Below, piece after piece: positions 28,089 through 37,164 of a stretch of 64,000 nucleotides of DNA. The position numbers and the translations under genes are program-made. Numbering within the stretch: the stretch's first letter is position 1; each line of letters opens with the position of its first letter. The DNA is from Bacteroidota bacterium (GTDB lineage: Bacteria > Bacteroidota > Bacteroidia > Bacteroidales > B39-G9). A model generated the notes under the pieces. It made no database searches and was not told the DNA's origin. It saw nothing but the letters and a program-made list of their open reading frames with translations. The stretch is from contig JADFUR010000116.1 in the NCBI GenBank assembly GCA_015222055.1, positions 1-64,000 of the forward strand. The letters run 5' to 3'.

Positions 28089-29735
28089 TTAGTATTTCGC
28101 TACTAAAGGAATTTTACGTCCTTCCCCAAAAGCTTTTGATGAAATTCTTAATATTGGAGGTGTTTGAAATCTTTTATATTCATTTCTGTTAACTAAGCTA
28201 ATAATTCTTTTAACTGTAGTAGCATCAAAACCCTTGTTGATTATTTGATTTGCTGATTGTTTTAACTCAATATATTGATATAATACATTGTCGAGAATAT
28301 CATAATTAGGTAAAGAATCTGAATCTTTTTGATCGGGACGAAGCTCTGCAGACGGTGGTTTAATAATTGTATTGTTGGGTATTATTTCATTGTCTTTATT
28401 AATAAAATGAGCCAATTTAAAAACATCTGTTTTGTAAACATCGCCTAGTACAGACATTCCTCCGCACATATCGCCATAAAGAGTTCCATATCCGACAGCT
28501 GATTCACTTTTATTGCTTGTGTTTAATAAGATATGTCCAAATTTATTTGAAATAGCCATTAATAAAACTCCTCTAATTCTTGCTTGTAAATTTTCTTCAG
28601 TAACATCGGGTTTGCAGTCTTTAAAAAGAGGTCCTAGGGTTTTTTCAAACACATCGGCAGCTTCTTTAATGCTGACAATTTCGTATTGTATGCCTAAATT
28701 TTCTGCCAAGTCAACTGCATCGCTTATAGAATGTGACGATGAATATTTTGAAGGAAGTAATAATACTCTTACATTTTCTTTTCCAAGAGCACGAACTGCA
28801 AGCACAGCTGTTATTGCAGAATCAATACCTCCTGATAGGCCTAAGGTTGCCTGCTTAAAATTCATTTTATTAAAATAATCGCGAATACCGAGAACTAAAG
28901 CAGTATGAATTTTCTCGATAGTTTCTAGTTTCGGTTCTGTATAATTAAGATTATTAATATTTGATAAATCAATAACTTTATAGTCTTCTTTAAAAAATTG
29001 AAGTCGGTCGGCAATTTTTCCTAAAGAGTTAATTATCATTGAGCCTCCATCAAAAATTAGTTCTGTGTTAGCACCAACTTGGTTAACATAAAAAATAGGA
29101 GTGTTGAAACTTTTTGCTTTATCAATTAAAATGTCTTTTCGTAATTCAGATTGATTAAATGAAAAAGGAGAAGCTGATATATTTACAACAAAATCTGGAT
29201 TAAGTTTGCTTAATTCTTCCATTGGAGAATTAATATAAAGTTGATTTTTGGCAAATAGATTATTCGTAGGCTGTTTGTCCCATAAGTCTTCGCAAATAGT
29301 AACAGCAATTTTTTTACCTTTATATGTAATAATTTTAAAATCTGCATTCGGTTCAAAATATCGATATTCATCAAAAATATCATAAGTAGGTAAAAGAGAT
29401 TTGTTGAAGATATCTTGTATTTTACCTTCTGATAAAAAGAAAGCTGAGTTGAACAGATTTTTTCCTTTGTCTTTTTTGTTTACGCTTGGAGCTCCAACAA
29501 TTGCCGCAATTCCTTTACATTCAGAAGCAATTTTATTTACAGCTTTGTCGCAGTTGTTAATAAAATCTTCTTGTTCTAATAAATCGTGTGGGGGATAACC
29601 ACAAACAGATAATTCTGAAAAAATAATTAAATCGACATTGTCGTCTTTTGCTTTATTTATTGAGTTTGTAATTTTTGAAACATTTGCTTCAAAGTTACCA
29701 ATATGATAATTTAACTGTGCTAATGCTATTTTCAT
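28089..29735 (-). CDS. nadE: Glutamine-dependent NAD+ synthetase
   Basis: A 548-residue cytosolic enzyme completing NAD synthesis by amidating nicotinic acid adenine dinucleotide. The N-terminal nitrilase-type glutaminase domain has its triad: E41 ('IFSELSVCGY'), K112 ('NKSLLPTYDIFDE') and C148 ('VTICEDLWD'). The C-terminal synthetase domain has the ATP-pyrophosphatase P-loop SGGIDS at 301-306 and 'TSNKSESAVGYGTLYGDMCGG'. The two-domain form uses glutamine directly rather than free ammonia. It is followed on the same strand by no close gene; a small barrel gene lies 75 nt upstream. Confidence 0.96.
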   Translation of the reverse strand: MKIALAQLNYHIGNFEANVSKITNSINKAKDDNVDLIIFSELSVCGYPPHDLLEQEDFINNCDKAVNKIASECKGIAAIVGAPSVNKKDKGKNLFNSAFFLSEGKIQDIFNKSLLPTYDIFDEYRYFEPNADFKIITYKGKKIAVTICEDLWDKQPTNNLFAKNQLYINSPMEELSKLNPDFVVNISASPFSFNQSELRKDILIDKAKSFNTPIFYVNQVGANTELIFDGGSMIINSLGKIADRLQFFKEDYKVIDLSNINNLNYTEPKLETIEKIHTALVLGIRDYFNKMNFKQATLGLSGGIDSAITAVLAVRALGKENVRVLLLPSKYSSSHSISDAVDLAENLGIQYEIVSIKEAADVFEKTLGPLFKDCKPDVTEENLQARIRGVLLMAISNKFGHILLNTSNKSESAVGYGTLYGDMCGGMSVLGDVYKTDVFKLAHFINKDNEIIPNNTIIKPPSAELRPDQKDSDSLPNYDILDNVLYQYIELKQSANQIINKGFDATTVKRIISLVNRNEYKRFQTPPILRISSKAFGEGRKIPLVAKY

Positions 29736-29810
29736 GATTTTTATTTGTTAAAATAAACGATAATGACAAGCGATTTATAATGTTTCGAAAGAGCGAATTA
29801 TTTATTAGTT

Positions 29811-30491
29811 CTAGAATAAAACACCAAGCTTACAGGTAATGGTGTTAACAACAGCTTTATCATCAGAATTGTTTTTATCTTTTGTTATATCTATAAATCC
29901 ATTAGTGTAAATTACACCAATAGTCAGGGCTGAAGTCCCTCCAAGAGAATATTCTATACCACCACCAACGTTATAAGCAAGGTTGTAAAAACTTAACTCA
30001 TCAATAATATTAACTTCATTAATATTATTTGAAGACACATTGGCTTTTGCTCCAATAAGAATTTGAGGTGTTAAACCAAACTGACCGTAATAGGTAAAAT
30101 AACCTATTTGATTTGTTTTTAATTTTATTGATAAAGGGAATTTAAGATATTGCAATTTGTAAGCTATTGTTGTGCCTCCCTCAAAATTGTAGGTAGAATC
30201 TGAAGCTTTAAGGGTAACAGCGTCTGAATATTTAAGTTTTCCTCCTGTATTATTAATAGTTATTCCGGTTGACAGAGCATAATTTTTAGAAAAAAAACAA
30301 TCGGCATTTAAACCAAAATCGAAACCGAATTGATACCCGTCAGTTTTTATTTTATTTATATCGGAATTTATCCATGAGACTTGAGGACTGGCAACAAATC
30401 CTAATCGTAAGCCTTGTGAAAATGTTGTGTTTGCAATGAAAAAGATAAAAATTAATATTGATGTTTTATATAAAACTGTTTGATTTTTCAT
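29811..30491 (-). CDS. Outer membrane beta-barrel protein (PorT-like fold)
   Basis: The track ORF of 285 codons has a 59-residue N-terminal extension that lies in intergenic DNA. The internal ATG at 30491 gives a 226-residue protein with a proper signal peptide ('YKTSILIFIFFIANTTFSQG'), and I take that as the start. The mature part alternates short amphipathic strands ('LRLGFVASPQVSWINSD', 'LGVLF' at the end), typical of the 8-stranded 'outer membrane protein beta-barrel' family common in Bacteroidota. PorT of the T9SS belongs to this broad fold, but nothing specific identifies this protein as PorT. It is divergent from gldB (109 nt) and lies 75 nt upstream of nadE on the same strand. Confidence 0.8.
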   Translation of the reverse strand: MKNQTVLYKTSILIFIFFIANTTFSQGLRLGFVASPQVSWINSDINKIKTDGYQFGFDFGLNADCFFSKNYALSTGITINNTGGKLKYSDAVTLKASDSTYNFEGGTTIAYKLQYLKFPLSIKLKTNQIGYFTYYGQFGLTPQILIGAKANVSSNNINEVNIIDELSFYNLAYNVGGGIEYSLGGTSALTIGVIYTNGFIDITKDKNNSDDKAVVNTITCKLGVLF

Positions 30492-30562
30492 AATTTTGTT
30501 TTTATTGTTTATGTAAAAACTTAATAAATAATTATTAGCAAAAATAATAAAATTTATTCTAT

Positions 30563-30570
30563 TATTTTTG
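30563..30570 (+). promoter_or_regulatory. Candidate -7 element TATTTTTG upstream of gldB
   Basis: A TAnnTTTG match lies 30 nt before the gldB ATG. No TTTG -33 box at standard spacing was found, so confidence is low. Confidence 0.3.
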
Positions 30571-30600
30571 CAGTATTCATAACTAATAAATAAAAACCCC

Positions 30601-31605
30601 ATGTTGAGAAAAATATTTACATTGTTGATTGTTTGTTCTTTAGTTACAATCTCCTGTAAAAGGAACAAATTTGATGTTAATGTTTCAAAAATAAAGATAG
30701 ATTTAAAAGTAAATCGTTTTGATAATGAATTGTTTTCAATAAATAAGGATAGTATTGATTATTACATTCCAAAGATTGAAAAAAAATATGGTAAGTTCTT
30801 CCAGCTCTTTAACTATAAAATTATTAATATTGGAGGAACAGAAAACAGGAATTATTCAGATTACCTAAAAGGGTTTTTATCGGATTTTACTATATCAAAT
30901 GTATACAAAGAAACAGAGAAGGTGTTTCAAGATATTGACGATGTTGAAGATGATTTAACCGAGGCGTTTAAACATTATAAATATTATTTCCCCCAAAATA
31001 ATATACCTAAAATTTACACTTATATTTCAGGATTTAATCAATCGATTGTTACTGATGAAAATTTACTTGGGATAGGTCTTGATAAATATTTTGGCAAGAA
31101 AAATGCTTTTTATGAGAGATTGCAATTACCTGTTTATTTGAGATATAAAATGGATGAGAAGTTTATTGTTTCTGATTGTATGCAGGCTTGGGCAATAACA
31201 GAATTTCCTAATAATGACAGCGTAGATAATTTGTTAAGTCATATTATTTATAGAGGGAAAATTCAATATTTTATTGATGCAATGTTACCAAATACTCCCG
31301 ATTCAATAAAAATAGCATTTAAGACAAGTCAGTTGGATTGGTGTAATAAAAATGAAAAAAGAATGTGGATATTTTTAATCGAAAACAACTTGCTTTTTTC
31401 ATCTGATTATATGGAAATAAAAAGATATACAGATCCAGGACCGTTTACCTCAGGATTTTCTAGAGAATCTCCTGCCAGAATAGGAATATGGATGGGGTGG
31501 CAAATAGTTAAATCATACATGGATAACAATAATGTTACTCTAAAAGAATTGATGCTCAATAATGATGGTCAAAAAATTCTTAATCAATCGAAGTATAAAC
31601 CTTAA
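30601..31605 (+). CDS. gldB: Gliding motility lipoprotein GldB
   Basis: A 334-residue lipoprotein: the signal ends in a lipobox with Cys19 ('LLIVCSLVTISCK'). The body carries the GldB pattern 'IPKIYTYISGFN', 'LGIGLDKYFG', 'LPVYLRYKM', 'YRGKIQYFIDAMLP', 'WCNKNEKRMWIFLIENNLL' and 'SPARIGIWMGWQIVKSYM'. GldB is required for gliding in Flavobacterium and is found more widely in Bacteroidota. Its architecture with 'WxxGWQ' and the N-terminal 'RFDNELF' segment recalls a predicted protease-like fold, but its reaction is unknown. No gldC follows; the next gene is a folate enzyme 256 nt downstream. Presence of gldB does not by itself prove gliding. Confidence 0.88.
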   Translation: MLRKIFTLLIVCSLVTISCKRNKFDVNVSKIKIDLKVNRFDNELFSINKDSIDYYIPKIEKKYGKFFQLFNYKIINIGGTENRNYSDYLKGFLSDFTISNVYKETEKVFQDIDDVEDDLTEAFKHYKYYFPQNNIPKIYTYISGFNQSIVTDENLLGIGLDKYFGKKNAFYERLQLPVYLRYKMDEKFIVSDCMQAWAITEFPNNDSVDNLLSHIIYRGKIQYFIDAMLPNTPDSIKIAFKTSQLDWCNKNEKRMWIFLIENNLLFSSDYMEIKRYTDPGPFTSGFSRESPARIGIWMGWQIVKSYMDNNNVTLKELMLNNDGQKILNQSKYKP

Positions 31606-31861
31606 TATATGTAGTGTATATTCATAATTGAGGTGTTAAATTCGAATGAAATGCTTCTGATTAATTGTGATTATATTGTTAAATAGTTGTATTGTTATGT
31701 TGTTGTTTTGTACATTATTTGTATTTCAACAAACGAATCTAAAAAACAATAGAAAAGAAACGATAAATTAAAGAACTGTATTGCTTAGAATTCTTGTACT
31801 GAAGAATTATTTATCAGATACAGTTTGTAAATATAACATAGGATAATATTATTTTATTAAA

Positions 31862-32401
31862 ATGATTGATACAGAAAAAAAAGCTTTAAGAAAAAAAATA
31901 AAAGCAATTAAGTCTGAAGTTAGCTTTGAAGAAAAAAAAACACGTTCAAAAAATATTCTTTTAAAACTTGAACGGAATAAAATATTTCAAAATGCTAAAA
32001 TAGTAATGCTTTATTGGTCGATGAAGGATGAGGTTTTTACTCACGATTTTGTTGTAAAATGGTCTTCTGATAAAAAAATAATTCTACCATCGGTAGCTGG
32101 CGATAATTTAATTTTAAAAGAATTCACAGGAAAAGACGATTTAGTAGCTGGCGACAGATATGATATACCTGAGCCTGGATGTGGTATTTTTGAGAATGAA
32201 AATGAAATTGAATTAATAGTTGTTCCTGGAGTTGCTTTTGATAAACAAAATAACCGAATGGGTAGGGGCAAAGCTTATTATGACAAGTTGTTAAAATCTA
32301 CAAAAGCAAAGAAGATTGGTATTTGTTTTGAATTTCAATTGTTTGAAAATATTCCTTACGACAAATATGATGTTAAAATGGATTTGGTTATTAGTGAATA
32401 A
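31862..32401 (+). CDS. 5-formyltetrahydrofolate cyclo-ligase
   Basis: A 179-residue cytosolic enzyme (MTHFS) that converts 5-formyl-THF to 5,10-methenyl-THF using ATP. It has an N-terminal basic helix ('KKALRKKIKAIKSEVSFEEKK'), 'IVMLYWSMKDEVFT' at the substrate site, and the diagnostic ATP-binding loop 'NRMGRGKAYYDKLL'. Length and motif order match the family. The 256-nt gap upstream is very AT-rich and shows no recognisable element, so it is unclear whether it shares a promoter with gldB. The downstream gap holds a long inverted repeat. Confidence 0.93.
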   Translation: MIDTEKKALRKKIKAIKSEVSFEEKKTRSKNILLKLERNKIFQNAKIVMLYWSMKDEVFTHDFVVKWSSDKKIILPSVAGDNLILKEFTGKDDLVAGDRYDIPEPGCGIFENENEIELIVVPGVAFDKQNNRMGRGKAYYDKLLKSTKAKKIGICFEFQLFENIPYDKYDVKMDLVISE

Positions 32402-32438
32402 AAATTTGTTATACTTTGTGTAATGTGATTTGGATTTG

Positions 32439-32546
32439 TTGTCATTAATAGTCATTTGTTGTCATTTGACTTTGTCGTCTGCCTTGTGAAATTATAAAGT
32501 AATATTTCTTATGATCGTTCAGCCATTTAATGACTATTGATGACAA
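32439..32546. repeat. Inverted pair of TTGTCATTRATAGTCATT elements
   Basis: TTGTCATTAATAGTCATT (32439-32456) and AATGACTATTGATGACAA (32529-32546) are inverted copies of the same 18-mer with one mismatch, 72 nt apart. A third copy lies at 55530-55547. The pair sits between convergent genes and could serve as a bidirectional transcript-end hairpin. Confidence 0.65.
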
Positions 32547-32595
32547 TAAATAATGATGATATTATGTTAAAATTATAACAGTTTATAGTACAATC

Positions 32596-33783
32596 TTATT
32601 CATTCAGCAATGATATTGCAAGCCACGACATTAATCCCATACCGGTTTTTAAAGCATCTTCATCAATATTAAAAGTCGAAGTGTGTTGCTTTGAAGCGAT
32701 GTTTTTTTCTTTATTGCCAATTCCTAATCGATAAAATGTTGAAGGAAAATTTTGTGAATAATATGCAAAATCTTCGGAAGTCATTCTTTGGTCAAGCTCA
32801 ACAACATGTTTTTTTCCTAAATATTGTTGAGCAAAACAAATGGCTTTTTCAGTTGTTTCAACATCATTGTTAAGTAATGGATAACCTTTAACAATATTTA
32901 TTTCACATTGAGCTCCATGTTTTTTAGCAATTGAATTCGCAATGTTTTTTATTTCGATGTGAGCTTTTTGTCTCCATTCTTCGTCCATTGTTCTGAAAGT
33001 ACCTTCAAATTTCACTTCATTAGGAATAACATTGGTTGCACCATTAGCAATAGCCTTTCCAAAAGCTAAAACGGTTGGAGCTGTTTCTGGAGTTTCATTT
33101 TCAATCATTTGATGAAGAGCAACAATAATTTTTGATGCTACAAGAACAATGTTTGTTGTGATTTTTGGCATTGCTGCATGTCCGCCTTTACCTTTAATAG
33201 TAAGATATATTTCATCGGATGAGGCCATATATTTGCCTTTTTTAAATCCTACTGTCCCAGCCTGAAGATCTGGAAAAACATGCTGAGCAATAACAATATC
33301 GGGTTTAGGATTGTTTAAAGCTCCTTGCTCAATCATTTGTATTGCACCTCCGGGTAAAAGTTCTTCGCCAGGTTGAAAAATTAGTTTTACGGTTCCTTCA
33401 AATTCCGTTTTAATAGTGTTTAATATTTTTGCAACTCCTATAAGCGATGCTGTGTGAGCATCGTGACCGCAGGCGTGCATTGCATTGTTTTGTGATTTAT
33501 ATGAAATGTTATTTTCTTCAATTATTGGTAAAGCATCCATATCTGCACGCAGTGCAATGGTTTTTTTTGTTGAATTTTTTCCTTTTATTTCAGCAACTAT
33601 GCCTGTTTTGACAAAACCCTTTTTGAAATAAATATTCTCTTTTTTGAGTTGCGACGCAATATATTCAGATGTTTTAAACTCTTTAAACGACAATTCAGGG
33701 TTTTGGTGAATATGTCGTCGAATTTCAACAATATCATTAAAATAATTATCGGCTAATTCTTTTATTTTATTTATAAGATGCAT
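32596..33783 (-). CDS. M20-family amidohydrolase
   Basis: A 395-residue cytosolic metallopeptidase of the M20D type (IAA-amino acid/hippurate/N-acyl-L-amino acid amidohydrolases). Metal ligands are visible in 'HACGHDAHTAS' (C105, H107) and in 'FQPGEELLPGGA', which has the catalytic Glu pair. The dimerisation domain has 'KGKGGHAAMP', and the distal His/Glu lie in 'MTSEDFAYYSQ'. It releases an acyl group from an N-acyl amino acid; the actual substrate is not indicated. The gene starts 81 nt after the stop codon of the large barrel protein on the same strand and may be the last gene of that operon, although a hairpin lies between them. Confidence 0.92.
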   Translation of the reverse strand: MHLINKIKELADNYFNDIVEIRRHIHQNPELSFKEFKTSEYIASQLKKENIYFKKGFVKTGIVAEIKGKNSTKKTIALRADMDALPIIEENNISYKSQNNAMHACGHDAHTASLIGVAKILNTIKTEFEGTVKLIFQPGEELLPGGAIQMIEQGALNNPKPDIVIAQHVFPDLQAGTVGFKKGKYMASSDEIYLTIKGKGGHAAMPKITTNIVLVASKIIVALHQMIENETPETAPTVLAFGKAIANGATNVIPNEVKFEGTFRTMDEEWRQKAHIEIKNIANSIAKKHGAQCEINIVKGYPLLNNDVETTEKAICFAQQYLGKKHVVELDQRMTSEDFAYYSQNFPSTFYRLGIGNKEKNIASKQHTSTFNIDEDALKTGMGLMSWLAISLLNE

Positions 33784-33853
33784 TTCAAAAGTTAGTTATA
33801 AAGATGAAAGTTAAAGTTAATAATTATAAAAACAAATTAAATAATGAGTTGCA

Positions 33854-33880
33854 AAATTTAGATTTTAAAAATCTAAATTT
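33854..33880 (-). terminator. Hairpin overlapping the stop codon of the barrel-fusion gene
   Basis: AAATTTAGATTTT and AAAATCTAAATTT are perfect 13-bp arms with a one-base loop. On the minus strand a short T run follows. The stem includes the stop codon region of the 33865-37149 gene. It is AT-rich, so termination may be partial. Confidence 0.5.
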
Positions 33881-36800
33881 AATGAAAGATAAAAAATTTT
33901 AGGCAATATTACACGATTTTCGATACCCCAAGCCCAATCAGCACGAATATAATAGCCTAATAAACGAGTTCGTAAGCCAAAACCATAACCTGCAACAATC
34001 GGGTCGTTGCCTTTATCAATAATAACTGTAATAGGACCGTTTGTAATAATTTCTTGATTATATGCGTTATCGTTTGAATAGGGCGTTAGGCCTGTCCATG
34101 CACTGCCAATATCGGCAAAGCCAATAATCATAAAATTATTGAGAAATCCGGAATTTAAAGGTCTGTTTGCAAAATATTTAATAATTGGCCACCGAATTTC
34201 ACTATTTATGACTGCAAAATTATTACCGTTACGAATGTTCTGAGTAAAACCTCGCATGTTGGTAGCCAGAGTTTGGTAAACATAATTTTTGTCGGTATCA
34301 ATACGAATTGAATTGTCAAAAGTTTTTACTTTTGATGAGAGATTAATCCAATTATCAACACCTCCCAGATAGTAGATTAACAGACTGTTTCCAAATGAAG
34401 AACTTGCAGCAAAACGATTTGCCCAAATTAAATCGCGATGAATTTTTAAATAATTTCGTACATCAGCACCTACAACAAAAAAATTGGAATTAATTTCTTT
34501 GTCAATTTGTTTATAAAACTCACCAAAAATTTTTAATCTCGTACCATTAAAAAGATTTACTCCTCGGTTAAATGTATTATCGTAAATATATTCAATTTTT
34601 AAACCATTCCAAATGCGGGAATCTGATTTTCTGTCAAGGTTTACGTAATCGGTTGATAAGTATGATGTTCTGTCGTAACGAACAGTTTCCGTTGCTTGCA
34701 AAGCCGACACCTGACTAAAAGGGTATTTTAGAAGATATATTAATTCGTGTGAATGTGTTTTTGAGACAAAATATTGTGATGTATTCTCAAAAGCCTGACG
34801 ATGAAAGATAATCTGCTTATCAATTTGTTTTTTAAGATTTACAAGACTTATTAAATATTCGTTGCTTCGAAAATCGGGAGAGAAACGAATACCACCTGTA
34901 ATTTTATAATTTTCGAATAAATCAACAGCCCCAATTTTTGTAAAGATATTAAATCCCGGATTAAAGTAAACAGCTCCTCCTGTAAAAGCCTGATATGAAG
35001 AGTTTAAAAACCCAAAGTCTATTTGATTTACCAAGGTGTTTGTGTAAAAATTAGTGAAATAAACTAATTGCTTGGGTAATTTAAAACCAGCAGAATCTTT
35101 TTGTATATCTAAACTGTTTTTAATATTGAAAAAGAATTTTTCTTTTTCAAATTCAAAAAGATAGTTGTTAATATCAATAAAAGTGGAATCTATATTTGAA
35201 AATTGTTTGGGACTGATAACTAAACTGTCGGGCTCTTGATCATAATAATAATCATAATCACTTTCTTCAATAACACTGTCTTTATTTGTTAAATATTTAT
35301 TAAATAGATTTCGAAATTCAGTATTTCTGTAATTACCTGAATATGAATTTTCATTAATGTTAAGATTGTCAGTGAATAAATGGAATCGGTTTTTGTTAAA
35401 AAGTATCTCAGCGTAACTGCCGGACTTTTTATTAATATTATAATCGAGAACGTTTGTTGAGTAATTTGATAGAATATGTTTTTTTGTAAAATGTCGGTAA
35501 TGAATACTAGTATCTATAAAACTTATTGTACTGTCGAATTTTATTAATTGGCGATTAATAATTCCGTTTTCATCGCTTAAGTATGAAAACATATTCTTTT
35601 TAATTTCAAAAGGCTTAAATTCATTAGCATAAGGCGTGCTTGATAATTGAGTAAGTTTATTAGATTTATTTTTATAATCATAAATAAACAAATCGTAAAA
35701 ATCAGAAGTTTGAACAGAATCTTTAATATTTAACGGAAGAGAAGCCTCAATTCTGTTTGAGCTAAAAATTATATCGTTTGAGTTATTAATAAATTTGGGA
35801 TTTAAATCATCGGCAACATCATTTGTAATTTGTTCATTTGAGTTTGCTGCCACAGAATGCACGTAAATATCTGTATGGCCGTCTTTTATACCTGAAAAAA
35901 CGAAAAATAAACCATTATCAGAATACGAAAAGTCCAGAATTTTATCAATATAAAAAAGCTCTTGAGTTTCTATTTTTTTTGTATTTAATATATAATATGA
36001 AAGAAACATTTTGCCTTTCTGCTCGGTAATAATTGAAAGAAATTCACTTGATGGATGCCAAGTTAGAATCGGATATGAATAATCTGTTATTTGTTCTAAT
36101 TTGCTACCTTTTGAAAAAATACGTTTTCGTTTACGATTTTGGGTGTTGTAAATCCATACAATATATTTTCCCTTTTCGTTTGTTGTGTAAGCAATGTAAT
36201 TATCGTCAGCACTAATTTTTATTTGTTTATAAACTCGTGATTTTTTTGTTTTTTTTAGCAGTTTATCCGTTTCGGGGATATTTTTACCTATGTTTTCTTT
36301 ATTAAATTTTGTTTTGTAATATTCAAACCAATCAATTAATAAATCTTTAAGAGGAATGCCTAGCACAAACATAAATCCTTTATCTACATTCTTGCTAAGT
36401 CTTGTGAGATAAACAACATTTGACACAACAGCATCGCCATAGTTGTCTGATATGTACTTCCAAAATGAATGTCCTGCATATACAGCATCATTTTCTGCTA
36501 ATCGGTTAATTTTTTTGTATTTTTTAGTCAGTATTCCATCTCTAATTTTATTTTCAATAGATAAATCCCATTTTTTCGAATAGAATGAGATTAAGCCTTT
36601 CTCATACCATGAGGGAAGATTTAAAAGAGCTGTACTTGTAAGTCTGTCTTTAATGCTCCCACCGTATAACATATCTCTGAGGATAGCTTCGGTAATAGCT
36701 GCATCTATTTGTTGTTTATATTTGTGATGATTACCTTCAAAAAAAAGAAATACTTTATTGTTAATTATTCTTGTTTGTCCCCCAATATTATATTCTTGCT

Positions 36801-37149
36801 TTCCTGTTATTAACCCTATATTGCTTTGTTTAAAGTCTGAATGTTTATTATAGATAATAAAAATAATTCTACGTTCAAGAGTATGTTCAAGTTTATATTC
36901 TAGTTCACTAATTCTTGTTGATGCATATTTTGCAGTATATTCAGCCAAATTTTTACCACCCACATACATATAAGTATCGAACTTATCGAAACGATAATAT
37001 TGCCAATAAAAGTCAATGTATTGAACCCTATTTTTTCCAAAACTCATTTGAAGTCCATTATAGAACTGAGCATAAGTTTTTGATAATGGTATTATTATCA
37101 AAAATAATACCAAGGCACAGGCAGATGATATTTTTGTTTTTTTGTTCAA
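33865..37149 (-). CDS. Surface protein: inactive peptidase-like domain, TolB-like propeller and Omp85-like barrel
   Basis: A 1094-residue exported protein with a signal peptide ('ACALVLFLIIIPLSKTYAQ'). Residues ~28-290 resemble a gluzincin (peptidase MA) domain, including 'LPSWYEKGLISFYSKKWD', but the zinc helix reads 'DAAITEAILRDMLYG' with no HExxH, so it is probably catalytically dead. Residues ~300-560 contain WD40/PD40-type TolB propeller strands ('YIVWIYNTQNRKRKRIF', 'FLSIITEQ'). Residues ~700-1094 look like an Omp85/BamA-type barrel with 'NMRGFTQNIRNGNNFAV' at the VRGF-motif position and 'GFADIGSAW' strands. The start is a TTG directly after an in-frame TAA; the next ATG lies beyond the signal peptide. 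It follows rlmB by 15 nt. Confidence 0.72.
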   Translation of the reverse strand: MNKKTKISSACALVLFLIIIPLSKTYAQFYNGLQMSFGKNRVQYIDFYWQYYRFDKFDTYMYVGGKNLAEYTAKYASTRISELEYKLEHTLERRIIFIIYNKHSDFKQSNIGLITGKQEYNIGGQTRIINNKVFLFFEGNHHKYKQQIDAAITEAILRDMLYGGSIKDRLTSTALLNLPSWYEKGLISFYSKKWDLSIENKIRDGILTKKYKKINRLAENDAVYAGHSFWKYISDNYGDAVVSNVVYLTRLSKNVDKGFMFVLGIPLKDLLIDWFEYYKTKFNKENIGKNIPETDKLLKKTKKSRVYKQIKISADDNYIAYTTNEKGKYIVWIYNTQNRKRKRIFSKGSKLEQITDYSYPILTWHPSSEFLSIITEQKGKMFLSYYILNTKKIETQELFYIDKILDFSYSDNGLFFVFSGIKDGHTDIYVHSVAANSNEQITNDVADDLNPKFINNSNDIIFSSNRIEASLPLNIKDSVQTSDFYDLFIYDYKNKSNKLTQLSSTPYANEFKPFEIKKNMFSYLSDENGIINRQLIKFDSTISFIDTSIHYRHFTKKHILSNYSTNVLDYNINKKSGSYAEILFNKNRFHLFTDNLNINENSYSGNYRNTEFRNLFNKYLTNKDSVIEESDYDYYYDQEPDSLVISPKQFSNIDSTFIDINNYLFEFEKEKFFFNIKNSLDIQKDSAGFKLPKQLVYFTNFYTNTLVNQIDFGFLNSSYQAFTGGAVYFNPGFNIFTKIGAVDLFENYKITGGIRFSPDFRSNEYLISLVNLKKQIDKQIIFHRQAFENTSQYFVSKTHSHELIYLLKYPFSQVSALQATETVRYDRTSYLSTDYVNLDRKSDSRIWNGLKIEYIYDNTFNRGVNLFNGTRLKIFGEFYKQIDKEINSNFFVVGADVRNYLKIHRDLIWANRFAASSSFGNSLLIYYLGGVDNWINLSSKVKTFDNSIRIDTDKNYVYQTLATNMRGFTQNIRNGNNFAVINSEIRWPIIKYFANRPLNSGFLNNFMIIGFADIGSAWTGLTPYSNDNAYNQEIITNGPITVIIDKGNDPIVAGYGFGLRTRLLGYYIRADWAWGIENRVILPKIFYLSLNLDF

Positions 37150-37164
37150 TTATTAAGATCAAAT

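Noticed and set aside
29811-30668. 285-residue version of the outer-membrane barrel protein
   Set aside because: The extra N-terminal 59 residues lie in the shared control region with gldB and hide a perfect signal peptide that starts at 30491.
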